This document shows positions 9,045 to 17,106 of a stretch of DNA of 44,735 bases, piece after piece. Both the position numbers and the translations under genes were made by a program. How positions within the stretch are numbered: the stretch's first letter is position 1; every line of letters starts with the position of its first letter. The stretch is from Thermoleophilia bacterium (lineage in GTDB: Bacteria > Actinomycetota > Thermoleophilia > Solirubrobacterales > 70-9), in contig JAENWU010000006.1 of assembly GCA_016649905.1 (NCBI GenBank), positions 1 to 44,735 of the forward strand, read 5' to 3'. Under the pieces are notes generated by a model. It was not told the origin of the DNA, ran no database searches, and worked only from the letters and a program-made list of their open reading frames with translations.

Positions 9045-9055
9045 TGGCCAAGTGA
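9044..9055 (+). other. Three-codon mini-ORF bridging two genes (MAK)
   Basis: ATG GCC AAG TGA starts inside the stop of the transferase (TGATG) and ends overlapping the GTG start of the next gene (GTGA). It could hand ribosomes from one gene to the next. Nothing shows that it is translated. Confidence 0.25.
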
Positions 9056-9942
9056 CCGGCGCCCAAGGCGACCAGGCCCACCAACCCGAGCTGCACGGCA
9101 CCGGCAGGCTCTCCGGCTGGGTCCGCAGCACGATCGACCGCATCGCGCCCCTGCGTAGCGTGGTCAAGTCGCCGCTGGTACAGAACCTGATCTACACCGC
9201 GCGGGTCTCGCGCCAGGTCGAGCGACCGCTCGCCTTCGTCGCGGGCGAGCTGCGGGGCGAGGGGACCGAAGCGGTCGTCCTCCGCCGCAGCGGGCTGACC
9301 GCCAACCTGCGCCGCGGCTCCGGCGACCTGGTGATGCTGCACCAGATCATCGGCCGCGACGTCTACCGCCCGCCGGTCGAGGTCAGCGAGCGCCTCGGCC
9401 GGGTCGAGGGACCGCTGCGGATCGCCGACCTCGGGGCGAACGTCGGCTTCTTCACCCTGCGCCAGCTCGAGTCCTACCCCGGCTGCGAGATCGTCGCGGT
9501 CGAGGCCGATCCCGGCAACGCCGCGCTGCTCGCCCGCACGCTGGCGGCGAACCGGCTCGAGCCCCGGGTCGAGCTGGTCGAGGCGGCCGCCTCCAACGCC
9601 CCCGGCAGCGTCGAGTTCGCCGCCGGCAACTTCTTCGAGAGCCACGTCGTCGAGGGCGACGGTGGCGACGGCACGATCGAGGTGCGGATGATCGACGCCC
9701 TGCCGCTGCTCGCGGGCCGGCACCTGGTCAAGATCGACATCGAGGGCAGCGAGTGGCCGATCCTCGCCGACCCTCGCTTCCGCGAGCTCGAGGCGGTCGC
9801 CCTGACGCTCGAGTGGCACATCCAGGGCTGCCCCGGCTCGGAGCCGCGGCAGGCGGCGGAGGACGCGCTGGCGGCGGCAGGGTACACCGTCCGTCACGAC
9901 CATTCCGAGCCCGGCTGCGGCACGCTCTGGGCCTGGCGCTGA
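9052..9942 (+). CDS. FkbM family methyltransferase
   Basis: 296 aa. The SAM-binding motif IADLGANVGFFTL begins near residue 123, and EADPGNAALL marks the acidic end of strand 2. KIDIEGSEWPIL near residue 226 is the family signature. FkbM proteins are SAM-dependent O-methyltransferases, and many cluster members methylate sugars. Its position in the polymer operon suggests methylation of a repeat-unit sugar or chain end (inference). The GTG start overlaps the stop of a three-codon mini-ORF, and no Shine-Dalgarno is visible. The gene stops 1 nt short of the convergent GT2 stop. Confidence 0.85.
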   Translation: MTGAQGDQAHQPELHGTGRLSGWVRSTIDRIAPLRSVVKSPLVQNLIYTARVSRQVERPLAFVAGELRGEGTEAVVLRRSGLTANLRRGSGDLVMLHQIIGRDVYRPPVEVSERLGRVEGPLRIADLGANVGFFTLRQLESYPGCEIVAVEADPGNAALLARTLAANRLEPRVELVEAAASNAPGSVEFAAGNFFESHVVEGDGGDGTIEVRMIDALPLLAGRHLVKIDIEGSEWPILADPRFRELEAVALTLEWHIQGCPGSEPRQAAEDALAAAGYTVRHDHSEPGCGTLWAWR

Positions 9943-9943
9943 G

Positions 9944-10909
9944 TTAGTCGCCGGGGCGTTTGTCGCGGCGCTCGTAGGTGCCGACCGCGTAACCGATCAT
10001 CTTGGCGACGTCTCCGACCGTGACGATCAACGGCACCCGAGCGAAGGCACCGAGCCGCTCCAGCGGGTTCTCAGAGGCCGGGATGCGGACCAGGCGGCGG
10101 AGGAATTTGCCCTGGTAGCCGAGCCAGCCGGCGAGGAGGGCGAGGGTCAGCCCGCGGCGGCGCGGCCGGCTGAGGAGGAGGAGGCCGACGGCGTAGGCGC
10201 CGTAGCGAAGCGCGTGGCGCTTGGGCCAGAGGTTGGCGTGGCCATCGCCGCGGGCGTAGTTGAAGTACTGGCGGGCATAGGAGCGCAGGTCGGGGCGGGC
10301 GTCCCAGACGACGATCGCCTCAGGGACAAAGACGGTGGAGGCGCCGGCGGCGCGCATATCGAGGTCGAAGACGAGATCCTCGCAGTGGTTCAACCACTCC
10401 GGATAGCCCCCGGCCCGCTCCCACCAGGTCCGCCGGAAGGCGACCGAGCGGCTCGAGGGCAGGAAGGCCTCGGGGTCGATCTCCTCGCGCTGGGGGGTGA
10501 TCGCGATCGCCAGGTTGCGCTGGCGCCAGTCCTCGCCGCCGGGCAGGAAGAAGCCGGCGGCGACGCCGGCTTCCGGGTCGGACTCGAGCGGGGCGACCAG
10601 CTTCTCGAGCCAATCGGGGCGGGGCCTGGTGCCGGCGTCGGTGACCGCGATCAGCTCGTGGCTGGCCGCGGCGATCGCCAGGTTGCGGCCCGTGGAGATG
10701 TTGGCGCCGGGCGCCTCGAGCAGGCGGATTGGCACCGGCGAGCCCGAGCGCGCCGCTTCGATCGCCTCGACCGTGCCGTCGGTCGAGCCGCCGTCGACGA
10801 CGACGATCTCCTCGGGCGGCCGCGTCTGGGCGAGCAGGCCGTCGAGGAAGGGGCCGATCGAGGCGGCCTCGTTCCAGACGGTTGATATCAGGCTGACGGA
10901 GGCGGCCAA
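9944..10909 (-). CDS. GT2 family glycosyltransferase
   Basis: 321 aa. SLISTVWNEAASIGPFLDGL opens the GT-A domain, followed by IVVVDGGSTDGT and AVTDAGTRPRPDW in the DXD position, then CEDLVFDLDMRAAG. The C-terminal 100 residues hold a basic, partly hydrophobic segment (AVGLLLLSRPRRRG) likely to touch the membrane. It would add one sugar to a lipid-linked intermediate on the cytoplasmic face. The TTG start is chosen because TACTCT lies 8 nt upstream, and the in-frame sequence farther upstream is not protein-like. It is divergent from the GT2 at 10971. Confidence 0.82.
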   Translation of the reverse strand: MAASVSLISTVWNEAASIGPFLDGLLAQTRPPEEIVVVDGGSTDGTVEAIEAARSGSPVPIRLLEAPGANISTGRNLAIAAASHELIAVTDAGTRPRPDWLEKLVAPLESDPEAGVAAGFFLPGGEDWRQRNLAIAITPQREEIDPEAFLPSSRSVAFRRTWWERAGGYPEWLNHCEDLVFDLDMRAAGASTVFVPEAIVVWDARPDLRSYARQYFNYARGDGHANLWPKRHALRYGAYAVGLLLLSRPRRRGLTLALLAGWLGYQGKFLRRLVRIPASENPLERLGAFARVPLIVTVGDVAKMIGYAVGTYERRDKRPGD

Positions 10910-10917
10910 GGCCGGTG

Positions 10918-10923
10918 AGAGTA
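10918..10923 (-). promoter_or_regulatory. -10 element TACTCT, leaderless geometry
   Basis: TACTCT ends 8 nt before the TTG start at 10909 and decides that start codon. Confidence 0.45.
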
Positions 10924-10953
10924 CCGAGCGCCTGCGGCGCACCCCGGCGCGGC

Positions 10954-10959
10954 TACAGT
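10954..10959 (+). promoter_or_regulatory. -10 element TACAGT, leaderless geometry
   Basis: TACAGT ends 11 nt before the ATG at 10971. Together with the minus-strand hexamer at 10918-10923 it forms a compact divergent promoter pair. Confidence 0.5.
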
Positions 10960-10970
10960 TCGCGACGCGA

Positions 10971-11846
10971 ATGGATCTCGAGGTGATTATCGTCAGCCAT
11001 GGCGCCGAAGCGCTGCTGCGCAACTGCCTGCGATCGCTCGAGCGGCTCCCGGCGAGCGGTGAGATGAAGGTGACCGTGGTCGACAGCGGCAGCCCCGACG
11101 GCACGCCCGACATGGTCGAGCGGGAGTTCCCCGCCGTTGATCTGGTCCGGCGCGAGAACATCGGCTTCTCGGCCGCCAACAACATCGCCCTGCGCGAGTC
11201 GCCGGCCGACGCGGTGCTGCTGCTCAACCCCGACACCGAGGTCTACGAGGGGACCCTCGACGCCTCGCTGGCCCGGCTGCGCTCGGATCCGCGGATCGGC
11301 ATGGTCGGCTGCAAGCTCGTGACCGCGTCGGGCGAGCTCGACCATGCCTGCAAGCGCTCCTTCCCCACCCCGCTCAGCGCGCTCGCCCACTTCACCGGCA
11401 TCGGCCGCTCCGACGACGCCAGCGAGTCGCTCGGCCAGTACCGCGCCACCCACCTCGATGACGACGAGCCCGGCGAGATCGACGCCGTCAACGGCGCCTT
11501 CATGCTCTGTCGCGCCGAGGCGGTGCGCGAGGTCGGCCTGCTCGACGAGGGCTACTGGCTCTACATGGAGGACCTCGACTGGTGCCACCGCTTCTGGGAC
11601 GCAAGTTGGAAGGTGTTCTACGAGCCCGCCGGCGTCGCCCTCCACGTCAAGGGCGCCTCCAGCGGCGGCCGGCGGAGGCCGAAACAGGAGATCGCCTTCC
11701 ACCGCGGCATGGGCCGCTTCTACCGCCGCTTCGACGCCCCCGAGCACAACCCCCTGCTGAACCTCGCGGTCTACGCCGGGATCGGCGCCAAACTCGGCGT
11801 CAGCCTGACGCGGACCGCGGCCGCGCGCGCCGGCCTCAGCCGGTAG
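10971..11846 (+). CDS. GT2 family glycosyltransferase (rhamnosyltransferase-like)
   Basis: 291 aa. EVIIVSHGAEALLRNCLRSL, VVDSGSPDGT, ENIGFSAANNIAL, LLNPDTEVYEG and VNGAFMLCRAEAV are followed by WLYMEDLDWCHRFW. This set, with the ENxGFaaanN and ED.D motifs, is typical of WbbL-like enzymes that often use dTDP-rhamnose. Rhamnose genes lie 2 kb downstream on the other strand, which agrees with such a role, but donor specificity cannot be proved from sequence. The 3' end overlaps the convergent membrane protein by 11 nt. Confidence 0.87.
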   Translation: MDLEVIIVSHGAEALLRNCLRSLERLPASGEMKVTVVDSGSPDGTPDMVEREFPAVDLVRRENIGFSAANNIALRESPADAVLLLNPDTEVYEGTLDASLARLRSDPRIGMVGCKLVTASGELDHACKRSFPTPLSALAHFTGIGRSDDASESLGQYRATHLDDDEPGEIDAVNGAFMLCRAEAVREVGLLDEGYWLYMEDLDWCHRFWDASWKVFYEPAGVALHVKGASSGGRRRPKQEIAFHRGMGRFYRRFDAPEHNPLLNLAVYAGIGAKLGVSLTRTAAARAGLSR

Positions 11847-13554
11847 GGCAGATCTCGGCGCCGCGGCTGCCGAGCAGCCGCATCGACCAAGGCTCGCCGC
11901 TGGCGTCGGTGGGGATCGCCAGCGCCGCGGCCTGGCCACCGCCGAGCGCGCCGAGGTCGATTGGGAAGCCGTCGGCCCAGCGTCCGAGGGCCACCGCCGA
12001 GTAGTCGTTGGGTCGCAGCACGACCCCGCCGCGGGGCAACTCGAAGCCCGCCGCGGCGGCGCTGCCGGTCAGGGTTCGGCAGCCGCTCGCCGGGGCCGAG
12101 GAGACCGGCTCCAACCACAGGTGCAGCGACCTGGCGGCGACCAGGTCTGCCTCGGCGCGGACTTGGTCGGACTGCGCCCGCAGCTGCGCCAGAGAGTATG
12201 AAGGCGATCCGTAGCGTTCGGCGACCAGCAGCCAGGGGCCCGAGTTGAGCTGGAAAGCGCCGGAGATCACGCCGGGCATTTCGACGTTGGGGGTGAAGGC
12301 CTGGTCGCCCTTCTTGCCGGCGAGCTCGATCACCGCCATGTCGGCGCGAGCGTGGTGCTGGTAGTCGTCGAGCAGCTCGCGGGCGTCCTGGAAGCGGGCG
12401 GCGTTGCCGGCCAAGGCGGCGGCGGTGAGGGCGAGCATTACGACGATCGAGACGCGCGTCGTCCTCACCCCGCGGGCGAGCTCGAGCCCGACCATCATGA
12501 CCAGCAGCACGCCGGCGTAGAGATAGCGCGGCTCGGCCGCGGTCCGTCCCGGTATCAGGATCACTCCGAGCTCGACGAAGAGCACCGCCAGCATCGCCAG
12601 CGCCGGCCACAGCGATCGCGGGATGGCGCCGACCCGGCGGCGCAGCGCCCAGACCGCGGCGACGACCGCGAGCAGCTCGAAGACGAGGTAGACGACCCCT
12701 TCGGCGACGTAGTTGAAGGCGAAGCCGTTGAGCCGCAGCAGGGTCCAGGGGCCCGGGCCGACGAAGCCGACCATGCCGAAGATCGCGGTCGAGAAGACCG
12801 CCAGGGCGTCGACGAAGTAGGCCAGCAGCAGGGGGATGTTCGAGCCGACGATCCCGGACGGTTCGTCGAACTGGCTCGCGTAGTGCCGCCAGTAGCCGTA
12901 GGCGAGGATCGGCACCGCCAGGACCCAGACGCGGCGCTTCCAGTTGGGGCTGAGGGCGACGGCGACGACCGCGCCGGCGAGGAAGATCAAACCCTGGCTG
13001 AAGCCGGCGACCGAGAGTGTCAGCAGGGCGCACGCGGCGATGTCACCCGGGAGGTCTTCGCGCTCGAGGACGACGATCGCCGCCAGGCCGGGGACCAGCG
13101 CGGCGAGGAACTGGATCCCGATCAGCGGCTCGAGCAGGACCGGGTAGGAGCCGCCGAGGAAGAGCAGCACGATCGCCGGGCCGAGCGCCAGGATCGGCCC
13201 GACCCGCCGCCTGCCGTACACGTAGAGGAGCGCCCCCATCGCGCTGAGGCCGACCACCTGGATCACCGAGAAGGCGGTGAAGGAGTTGCCGAACAGCTCC
13301 AGCGTGGCGCGGAAGACGTAGTAGGGGACGACGATCAGGTGGCCGCCGTAAGGGTGCCAGAACTGTTCGAGCGGCGAGAGGCCGCCGATCTCCACCCAGG
13401 GCAGTTCGTCGAAGGCATAGGTGCCGTCGCGCTCCAGCCAGAAGACCAGGGCCGCGGCGACCGCAATCGCCCCGCCCAGCAGCAACCAGCCGGCGAACTC
13501 GGGATTACGCAGGCGCCTGCTCAAGGGTGGGCGGGGCTCATTTGGACGTTTCAA
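11836..13554 (-). CDS. GT-C-like polytopic membrane protein with C-terminal extracytoplasmic domain
   Basis: 572 aa and the third member of the paralogous set. The first TM helix (about residues 20-40) is followed by YAFDELPWVEIGG and PYGGHLIVVPYYVFR, then many TM helices. A soluble C-terminal domain has ERYGSPSYSLAQLRAQ and ends in ICPTG. As with its paralogues, the topology suggests a GT-C transferase using a lipid-linked sugar, without a recognised named family. The TTG at 13554 lies 12 nt beyond the rmlC stop and 8 nt after TAGGCC, a weak -10-like hexamer made from that stop. A TTG at 13524 is an alternative. Confidence 0.78.
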   Translation of the reverse strand: MKRPNEPRPPLSRRLRNPEFAGWLLLGGAIAVAAALVFWLERDGTYAFDELPWVEIGGLSPLEQFWHPYGGHLIVVPYYVFRATLELFGNSFTAFSVIQVVGLSAMGALLYVYGRRRVGPILALGPAIVLLFLGGSYPVLLEPLIGIQFLAALVPGLAAIVVLEREDLPGDIAACALLTLSVAGFSQGLIFLAGAVVAVALSPNWKRRVWVLAVPILAYGYWRHYASQFDEPSGIVGSNIPLLLAYFVDALAVFSTAIFGMVGFVGPGPWTLLRLNGFAFNYVAEGVVYLVFELLAVVAAVWALRRRVGAIPRSLWPALAMLAVLFVELGVILIPGRTAAEPRYLYAGVLLVMMVGLELARGVRTTRVSIVVMLALTAAALAGNAARFQDARELLDDYQHHARADMAVIELAGKKGDQAFTPNVEMPGVISGAFQLNSGPWLLVAERYGSPSYSLAQLRAQSDQVRAEADLVAARSLHLWLEPVSSAPASGCRTLTGSAAAAGFELPRGGVVLRPNDYSAVALGRWADGFPIDLGALGGGQAAALAIPTDASGEPWSMRLLGSRGAEICPTG

Positions 13555-13565
13555 GGCCCATCGGC

Positions 13566-14114
13566 CTACCAGGGCAGCGAGTCGGCGATCTCGGCCAGCT
13601 TCGGCGCGGTCTTGTCGCGCTCGGAGAGCAGCGGCTCGCTGACCTGCCAGTCGACGCCGACGTCGGGGTCGTCCCAGGCGATCCCGCGCTCGGTGTCCGG
13701 GTCGTAGAGGCTGGAGACGAGGTAGGCGACGTCGGCCACCTCGCTGAGCACGACGAAGCCGTGGGCGAAGCCGACCGGGACGAAGAGCTGGCGGTGGCGC
13801 TCGTCGTCGAGCACGTGCCCCTCCCATTCGCCGTAGGTCGGCGAGCCGCGGCGCAGGTCGACGGCGACGTCGAGGATCGCGCCGCGCGGGCAGCGCAGCA
13901 GCTTCGCCTGCCCGGGCTCGGTCTGGAAGTGGAGCCCGCGCAGGGTGTCCCGCGCCGAGCGCGAGTGGTTGTGCTGGACGAACTCGGCGTCGACGCCGAG
14001 CTCGGCCCAGGCGTCGCGGCTGAAGGTCTCGACGAAGAAGCCGCGCTCGTCGCCGTGCACGGCCGGCTCGACCAGGACGACGCCGTCGAGCTTCGTCGGC
14101 AGGCTCGCCGGCAT
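13566..14114 (-). CDS. rmlC: dTDP-4-dehydrorhamnose 3,5-epimerase
   Basis: 182 aa, the usual length. The cupin core includes RGFFVETFSRDAW, RDTLRGLHFQTEPGQAKL with the catalytic His, VAVDLRRGSPTYGEWEG and VGFAHGFVVLSE. It converts dTDP-4-dehydro-6-deoxyglucose to the L-lyxo isomer in dTDP-L-rhamnose synthesis. It starts with an ATG inside the rmlB stop (TGATG), so translation is coupled to rmlB. Confidence 0.95.
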   Translation of the reverse strand: MPASLPTKLDGVVLVEPAVHGDERGFFVETFSRDAWAELGVDAEFVQHNHSRSARDTLRGLHFQTEPGQAKLLRCPRGAILDVAVDLRRGSPTYGEWEGHVLDDERHRQLFVPVGFAHGFVVLSEVADVAYLVSSLYDPDTERGIAWDDPDVGVDWQVSEPLLSERDKTAPKLAEIADSLPW

Positions 14115-15100
14115 CAGGCGCCGAGCTTGCGCCCGTACTGCTTTTCGTAGTACTCGCGGTACTCGCCGGAGCGGATCGGGCCCCACCACTCCTCGTTGTC
14201 GCGGTACCAGGCGACGGTCTTCTCGAGGCCCTCGGCGAAGTGGACCTGGGCCTGCCAGCCGAGCTCGTCGCGCAGCTTGTCGGAGGCGAGCGAGTAGCGA
14301 CGGTCGTGGCCGGGGCGGTCGGTGACGTACTCGATCAGCGACTCGTCGGCGCCGGTCAGCTCGATCACCCGCTTCACCACCTCGATGTTCTCGCACTCGT
14401 CGGGGCCGCCGACGTTGTAGGCCTCGCCGGGGCGGCCGTTCATCAGCACCGTGTGGATGCCGCGGCAGAAGTCCTCGACGTAGAGCCAGTTACGAACCTG
14501 GCGGCCGTCGCCATATACGGGCAGCGAGTCGCCATGCAACGCGTTCAGGGTTATCAACGGGATCAACTTCTCTGGATACTGGCGCGGACCGTAGTTGTTG
14601 GAGCCGCGGACGATCGAGGCCTCGGTGCCGTAGGTGTGGAAGTGGGCGGAGACGAGCAGGTCGCCGGCGGCCTTGGTCGCCGAGTAGGGCGAGGAGGGAT
14701 CCAAGGGCGAGGTCTCGGTGAACGAGCCGGACTCGATCGAGCCATAGACCTCGTCGGTGGAGACCTGCAGGTAGCGCTCGACGCCGAGCTCGCGGGCGGC
14801 GTCGAGTAGGGTGCCGGTGCCGATCACGTGGGTGCGGGCGAAGGCGTCCTGGTCGTCGATCGAGCGGTCGACGTGGGACTCGGCGGCGAAGTTGACGACC
14901 GCGTCGGCCCCCTCCATCGCTTCGCGCACGACCGCGGGATCCTCGATCCCGCCGACCACGAGCTCGGTCCCCTCGGGCAGGTTCTCCTTGCGGCCGGCGT
15001 AGGTGAGCTTGTCGAGGACGACGATCTCGTGCTCGGCGCCGGCGATGCGGACGTAGGTGGAGCCGATGAATCCGGCGGCGCCGGTGACCAGCAGCTTCAC
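14114..15100 (-). CDS. rmlB: dTDP-glucose 4,6-dehydratase
   Basis: 328 aa. The SDR NAD-binding motif GAAGFIGSTYV begins near residue 7. STDEVYGSIESG carries the Asp-Glu pair used in dehydration, YSATKAAGD has the YxxxK catalytic pair, and RGSNNYGPRQYPEKLIP is the family signature. It makes dTDP-4-dehydro-6-deoxy-D-glucose from dTDP-glucose. The GTG start is overlapped by the stop of a 13-codon mini-ORF (GTGA), and no Shine-Dalgarno lies at the right distance. It forms an operon with rmlC and the downstream membrane protein. Confidence 0.95.
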   Translation of the reverse strand: MKLLVTGAAGFIGSTYVRIAGAEHEIVVLDKLTYAGRKENLPEGTELVVGGIEDPAVVREAMEGADAVVNFAAESHVDRSIDDQDAFARTHVIGTGTLLDAARELGVERYLQVSTDEVYGSIESGSFTETSPLDPSSPYSATKAAGDLLVSAHFHTYGTEASIVRGSNNYGPRQYPEKLIPLITLNALHGDSLPVYGDGRQVRNWLYVEDFCRGIHTVLMNGRPGEAYNVGGPDECENIEVVKRVIELTGADESLIEYVTDRPGHDRRYSLASDKLRDELGWQAQVHFAEGLEKTVAWYRDNEEWWGPIRSGEYREYYEKQYGRKLGA

Positions 15101-15138
15101 GGGCGGCGCCCGCGGATCGGGTTCGGTGCTCCTCTCAC
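15097..15138 (-). CDS. 13-codon leader mini-ORF preceding rmlB
   Basis: GTG AGA GGA GCA encodes the start of VRGAPNPIRGRRP. The ORF begins 7 nt after the hexamer TAGATT, so it would be the first thing translated on a leaderless mRNA. Its TGA overlaps the rmlB GTG start as GTGA. The simplest role is to deliver ribosomes to rmlB by termination-reinitiation. Its Arg/Pro content could allow attenuation, but no competing stem-loops were identified. Translation is unproven. Confidence 0.4.
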   Translation of the reverse strand: MRGAPNPIRGRRP

Positions 15139-15145
15139 AGGCCGG

Positions 15146-15151
15146 AATCTA
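15146..15151 (-). promoter_or_regulatory. -10 element TAGATT for rmlB, embedded in the upstream stop codon
   Basis: TAGATT ends 7 nt before the mini-ORF GTG at 15138. Its first three bases are the TAG stop (15151-15149) of the upstream GT2. Confidence 0.55.
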
Positions 15152-16099
15152 ACCGAGCGGGGGGTCCACCCCCACCGTCCCCCCTGCTGGTGGCGAGCAG
15201 GCGAGGCGCGCCACCGTGGCGTAGGCGCGGGAGCGGGCGGGGTCGAACGGCCGCCAGTAGAGCGCCCGGACCGCCGCCAGCAGGGCGACGCCGGCGCGCA
15301 GGGCGACCCGCTCGGCGCGGGGCCGGTGCTTGTCGAAGTAGCGGAGCAGGCTGCGGTGGCGGGTGACGATCGCCTCCGGCCGGCTCCAGCTGGCGAAGCT
15401 GGCGCCGCCGACATGCTCGAAGCGAGCCTCGGCGACGTAGGCGATCCGGCCGCGCCCGCGCAGCCGCCAAACCAGGTCGACGTCCTCGAACCAGTAGTAG
15501 AAGCCCTCGTCGAAGCCGCCCAGGGACTCGAAGTCGGCGCGGCGGCAGAGCAGGCAGGCGCCGGCGACCTGCTCGGCGTCCTGACTGCGATCGTGGTCGA
15601 AGTCGAGCATCAGCTGCCGCCGCGAGATCGGGTTGGTGGGCCAGAATCGCTCCAGGCCGGCAAGCAGCGCCAGCTGGCGGGCGAGCGTCGGGAAGCCGCG
15701 GACGGTGAAGCCCACCTGGGGGCTGTCGGTGCCGACGTCGACCAGGCAGCCGCCCGCGGCGGCGTGCGCAGGGCTGGCGGCCAGGGCCTCGACCAGGCGG
15801 GCGATCGCCCCCGGGCGGGCGATCACGTCGCTGTTGAGGAACAGCAGGTACTCGCCGGGGCCCGCAGCCGCCGCCTGGTTGCAAGCCTTGGCGAAGCTCT
15901 CGTTGGCGTCGTTGCGGATCAGGGTCGTGCCCGGGAAGCGCTCGCGGATCGCCGCCTCGGTCCCGTCGGAGGAGGCGTTGTCGACGACCACGCAGGCGAA
16001 CTCGAGCCCCGCGGCCGAGGCCTGCACCGCTTCCAGGCAGCGCAGGGTCAGCTCGCGGGTGTCGCGGGTCGCAATCAGCACGTCGACGCTCCTCGCCAA
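15149..16099 (-). CDS. GT2 family glycosyltransferase
   Basis: 316 aa. DVLIATRDTRELTLRCLEA, VVDNASSDGT, NDANESFAKACNQAA, LFLNSDVIARPGAI and GGFDEGFYYWFEDVDLVWRL give the full GT-A pattern of the rhamnosyltransferase-like GT2 group. The C-terminal part is basic. TTG at 16099 is chosen because GAGGGG, one of the few clear Shine-Dalgarno sequences here, lies between the previous stop (16108-16110) and this codon. It is third in a three-gene unit with the GT2 at 16108 and the methyltransferase at 17103. Confidence 0.85.
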   Translation of the reverse strand: MARSVDVLIATRDTRELTLRCLEAVQASAAGLEFACVVVDNASSDGTEAAIRERFPGTTLIRNDANESFAKACNQAAAAGPGEYLLFLNSDVIARPGAIARLVEALAASPAHAAAGGCLVDVGTDSPQVGFTVRGFPTLARQLALLAGLERFWPTNPISRRQLMLDFDHDRSQDAEQVAGACLLCRRADFESLGGFDEGFYYWFEDVDLVWRLRGRGRIAYVAEARFEHVGGASFASWSRPEAIVTRHRSLLRYFDKHRPRAERVALRAGVALLAAVRALYWRPFDPARSRAYATVARLACSPPAGGTVGVDPPLG

Positions 16100-16107
16100 C
16101 GCCCCTC

Positions 16108-17106
16108 CTACGGCGATCCCGCCGCGCCGACCCGGCGCTCGCCCTGACCGCGTCGGCGCAGGCGGGCGCGGCGGCGGGCGCGGGCGGCGAGCGTACGCGC
16201 CAGCTCCCAGGGGCGGGACTCGAGCCCGATCCCGGCCGGGAACTCGGCCTCGGGCCTGCCGGTCCGATAGCCCCGCAAGCGGCCGCGCAGGCCAGTCAGG
16301 TTGCGGTCGAGGACCGCCTGCCCGGCGCAGATCACGAGCTCGCGGGCGAGCGCGGGAAGGGCCCGCCTGGCGTTCAGCACGCGCCACTTGCGCAGGACGT
16401 AGCCGCGCCCGAACCCCATCAGGTAGTTCTTCCGCGCCGAGCCCGAGCCGAGGGTGGCCGAGTGCTCGTGGGTGCCGCGGGCCTCGGGCACCAGCACGCA
16501 GCGCCCGCCGGCGCGGCGCAGCCGGATCACCAGGTCGACGTCCTCCCAGTAGGCGAAGAGGCGCTCGTCGAATCCGCCGACGGCGAGGAAGGCGGCGCGG
16601 TCGAAGGCGGCGGCCGCGGCCGAGGGGCCAACCGGGTCTCTGACCCCCCCGTCGAGCACGCCCAACGGCTCGCCGTTCAGGTAGTCGAAGACCAGCAGGG
16701 TGCGGTCGAGGCGCATCCCGGCGCTGTCGATCAGGTCCGGCTGGGCCGGATCCCGCATCACCGAAGCCGCCATCGTCACGTCGGCCGCCGGGTCCACCGC
16801 GGCTGCGAGCGCGGCGACGAAACCCGGATCGCAGACGCAGTCGTCGTTGACCAGGATCAGCACCTCACCCGTGGCCTGCGCGGCGGCGAGGTTGACCGCA
16901 CGCGAGAAGCCGACGTTGCGCTCGAGCCGCAGCACGCGCGTGTTGGGGAGCTCGGCGGGGATGGCGGCGAGGGCCGGATCCGGCGAGGCGTTGTCGACGA
17001 CGATCAGCTCGTTGCCGGCGAGCTGGCCGCGCAGCGAGTCGAGCAGCGGGCGGATCCGCGTCGCGTCGCTCATCGTCGGGACGACGATCGTGGCGGAGGT
17101 GCTCAT
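16108..17106 (-). CDS. GT2 family glycosyltransferase
   Basis: 332 aa. TIVVPTMSDATRIRPLLDSL, IVVDNASPDPAL, ERNVGFSRAVNLAAA, ILVNDDCVCDPGF in the DXD position, and GGFDERLFAYWEDVDLVIRL mark a GT-A GT2 enzyme closely related in layout to the next gene. The ATG overlaps the stop of the upstream methyltransferase as ATGA. It probably adds a further sugar to the repeat unit; donor and linkage are unknown. Confidence 0.86.
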   Translation of the reverse strand: MSTSATIVVPTMSDATRIRPLLDSLRGQLAGNELIVVDNASPDPALAAIPAELPNTRVLRLERNVGFSRAVNLAAAQATGEVLILVNDDCVCDPGFVAALAAAVDPAADVTMAASVMRDPAQPDLIDSAGMRLDRTLLVFDYLNGEPLGVLDGGVRDPVGPSAAAAAFDRAAFLAVGGFDERLFAYWEDVDLVIRLRRAGGRCVLVPEARGTHEHSATLGSGSARKNYLMGFGRGYVLRKWRVLNARRALPALARELVICAGQAVLDRNLTGLRGRLRGYRTGRPEAEFPAGIGLESRPWELARTLAARARRRARLRRRGQGERRVGAAGSP

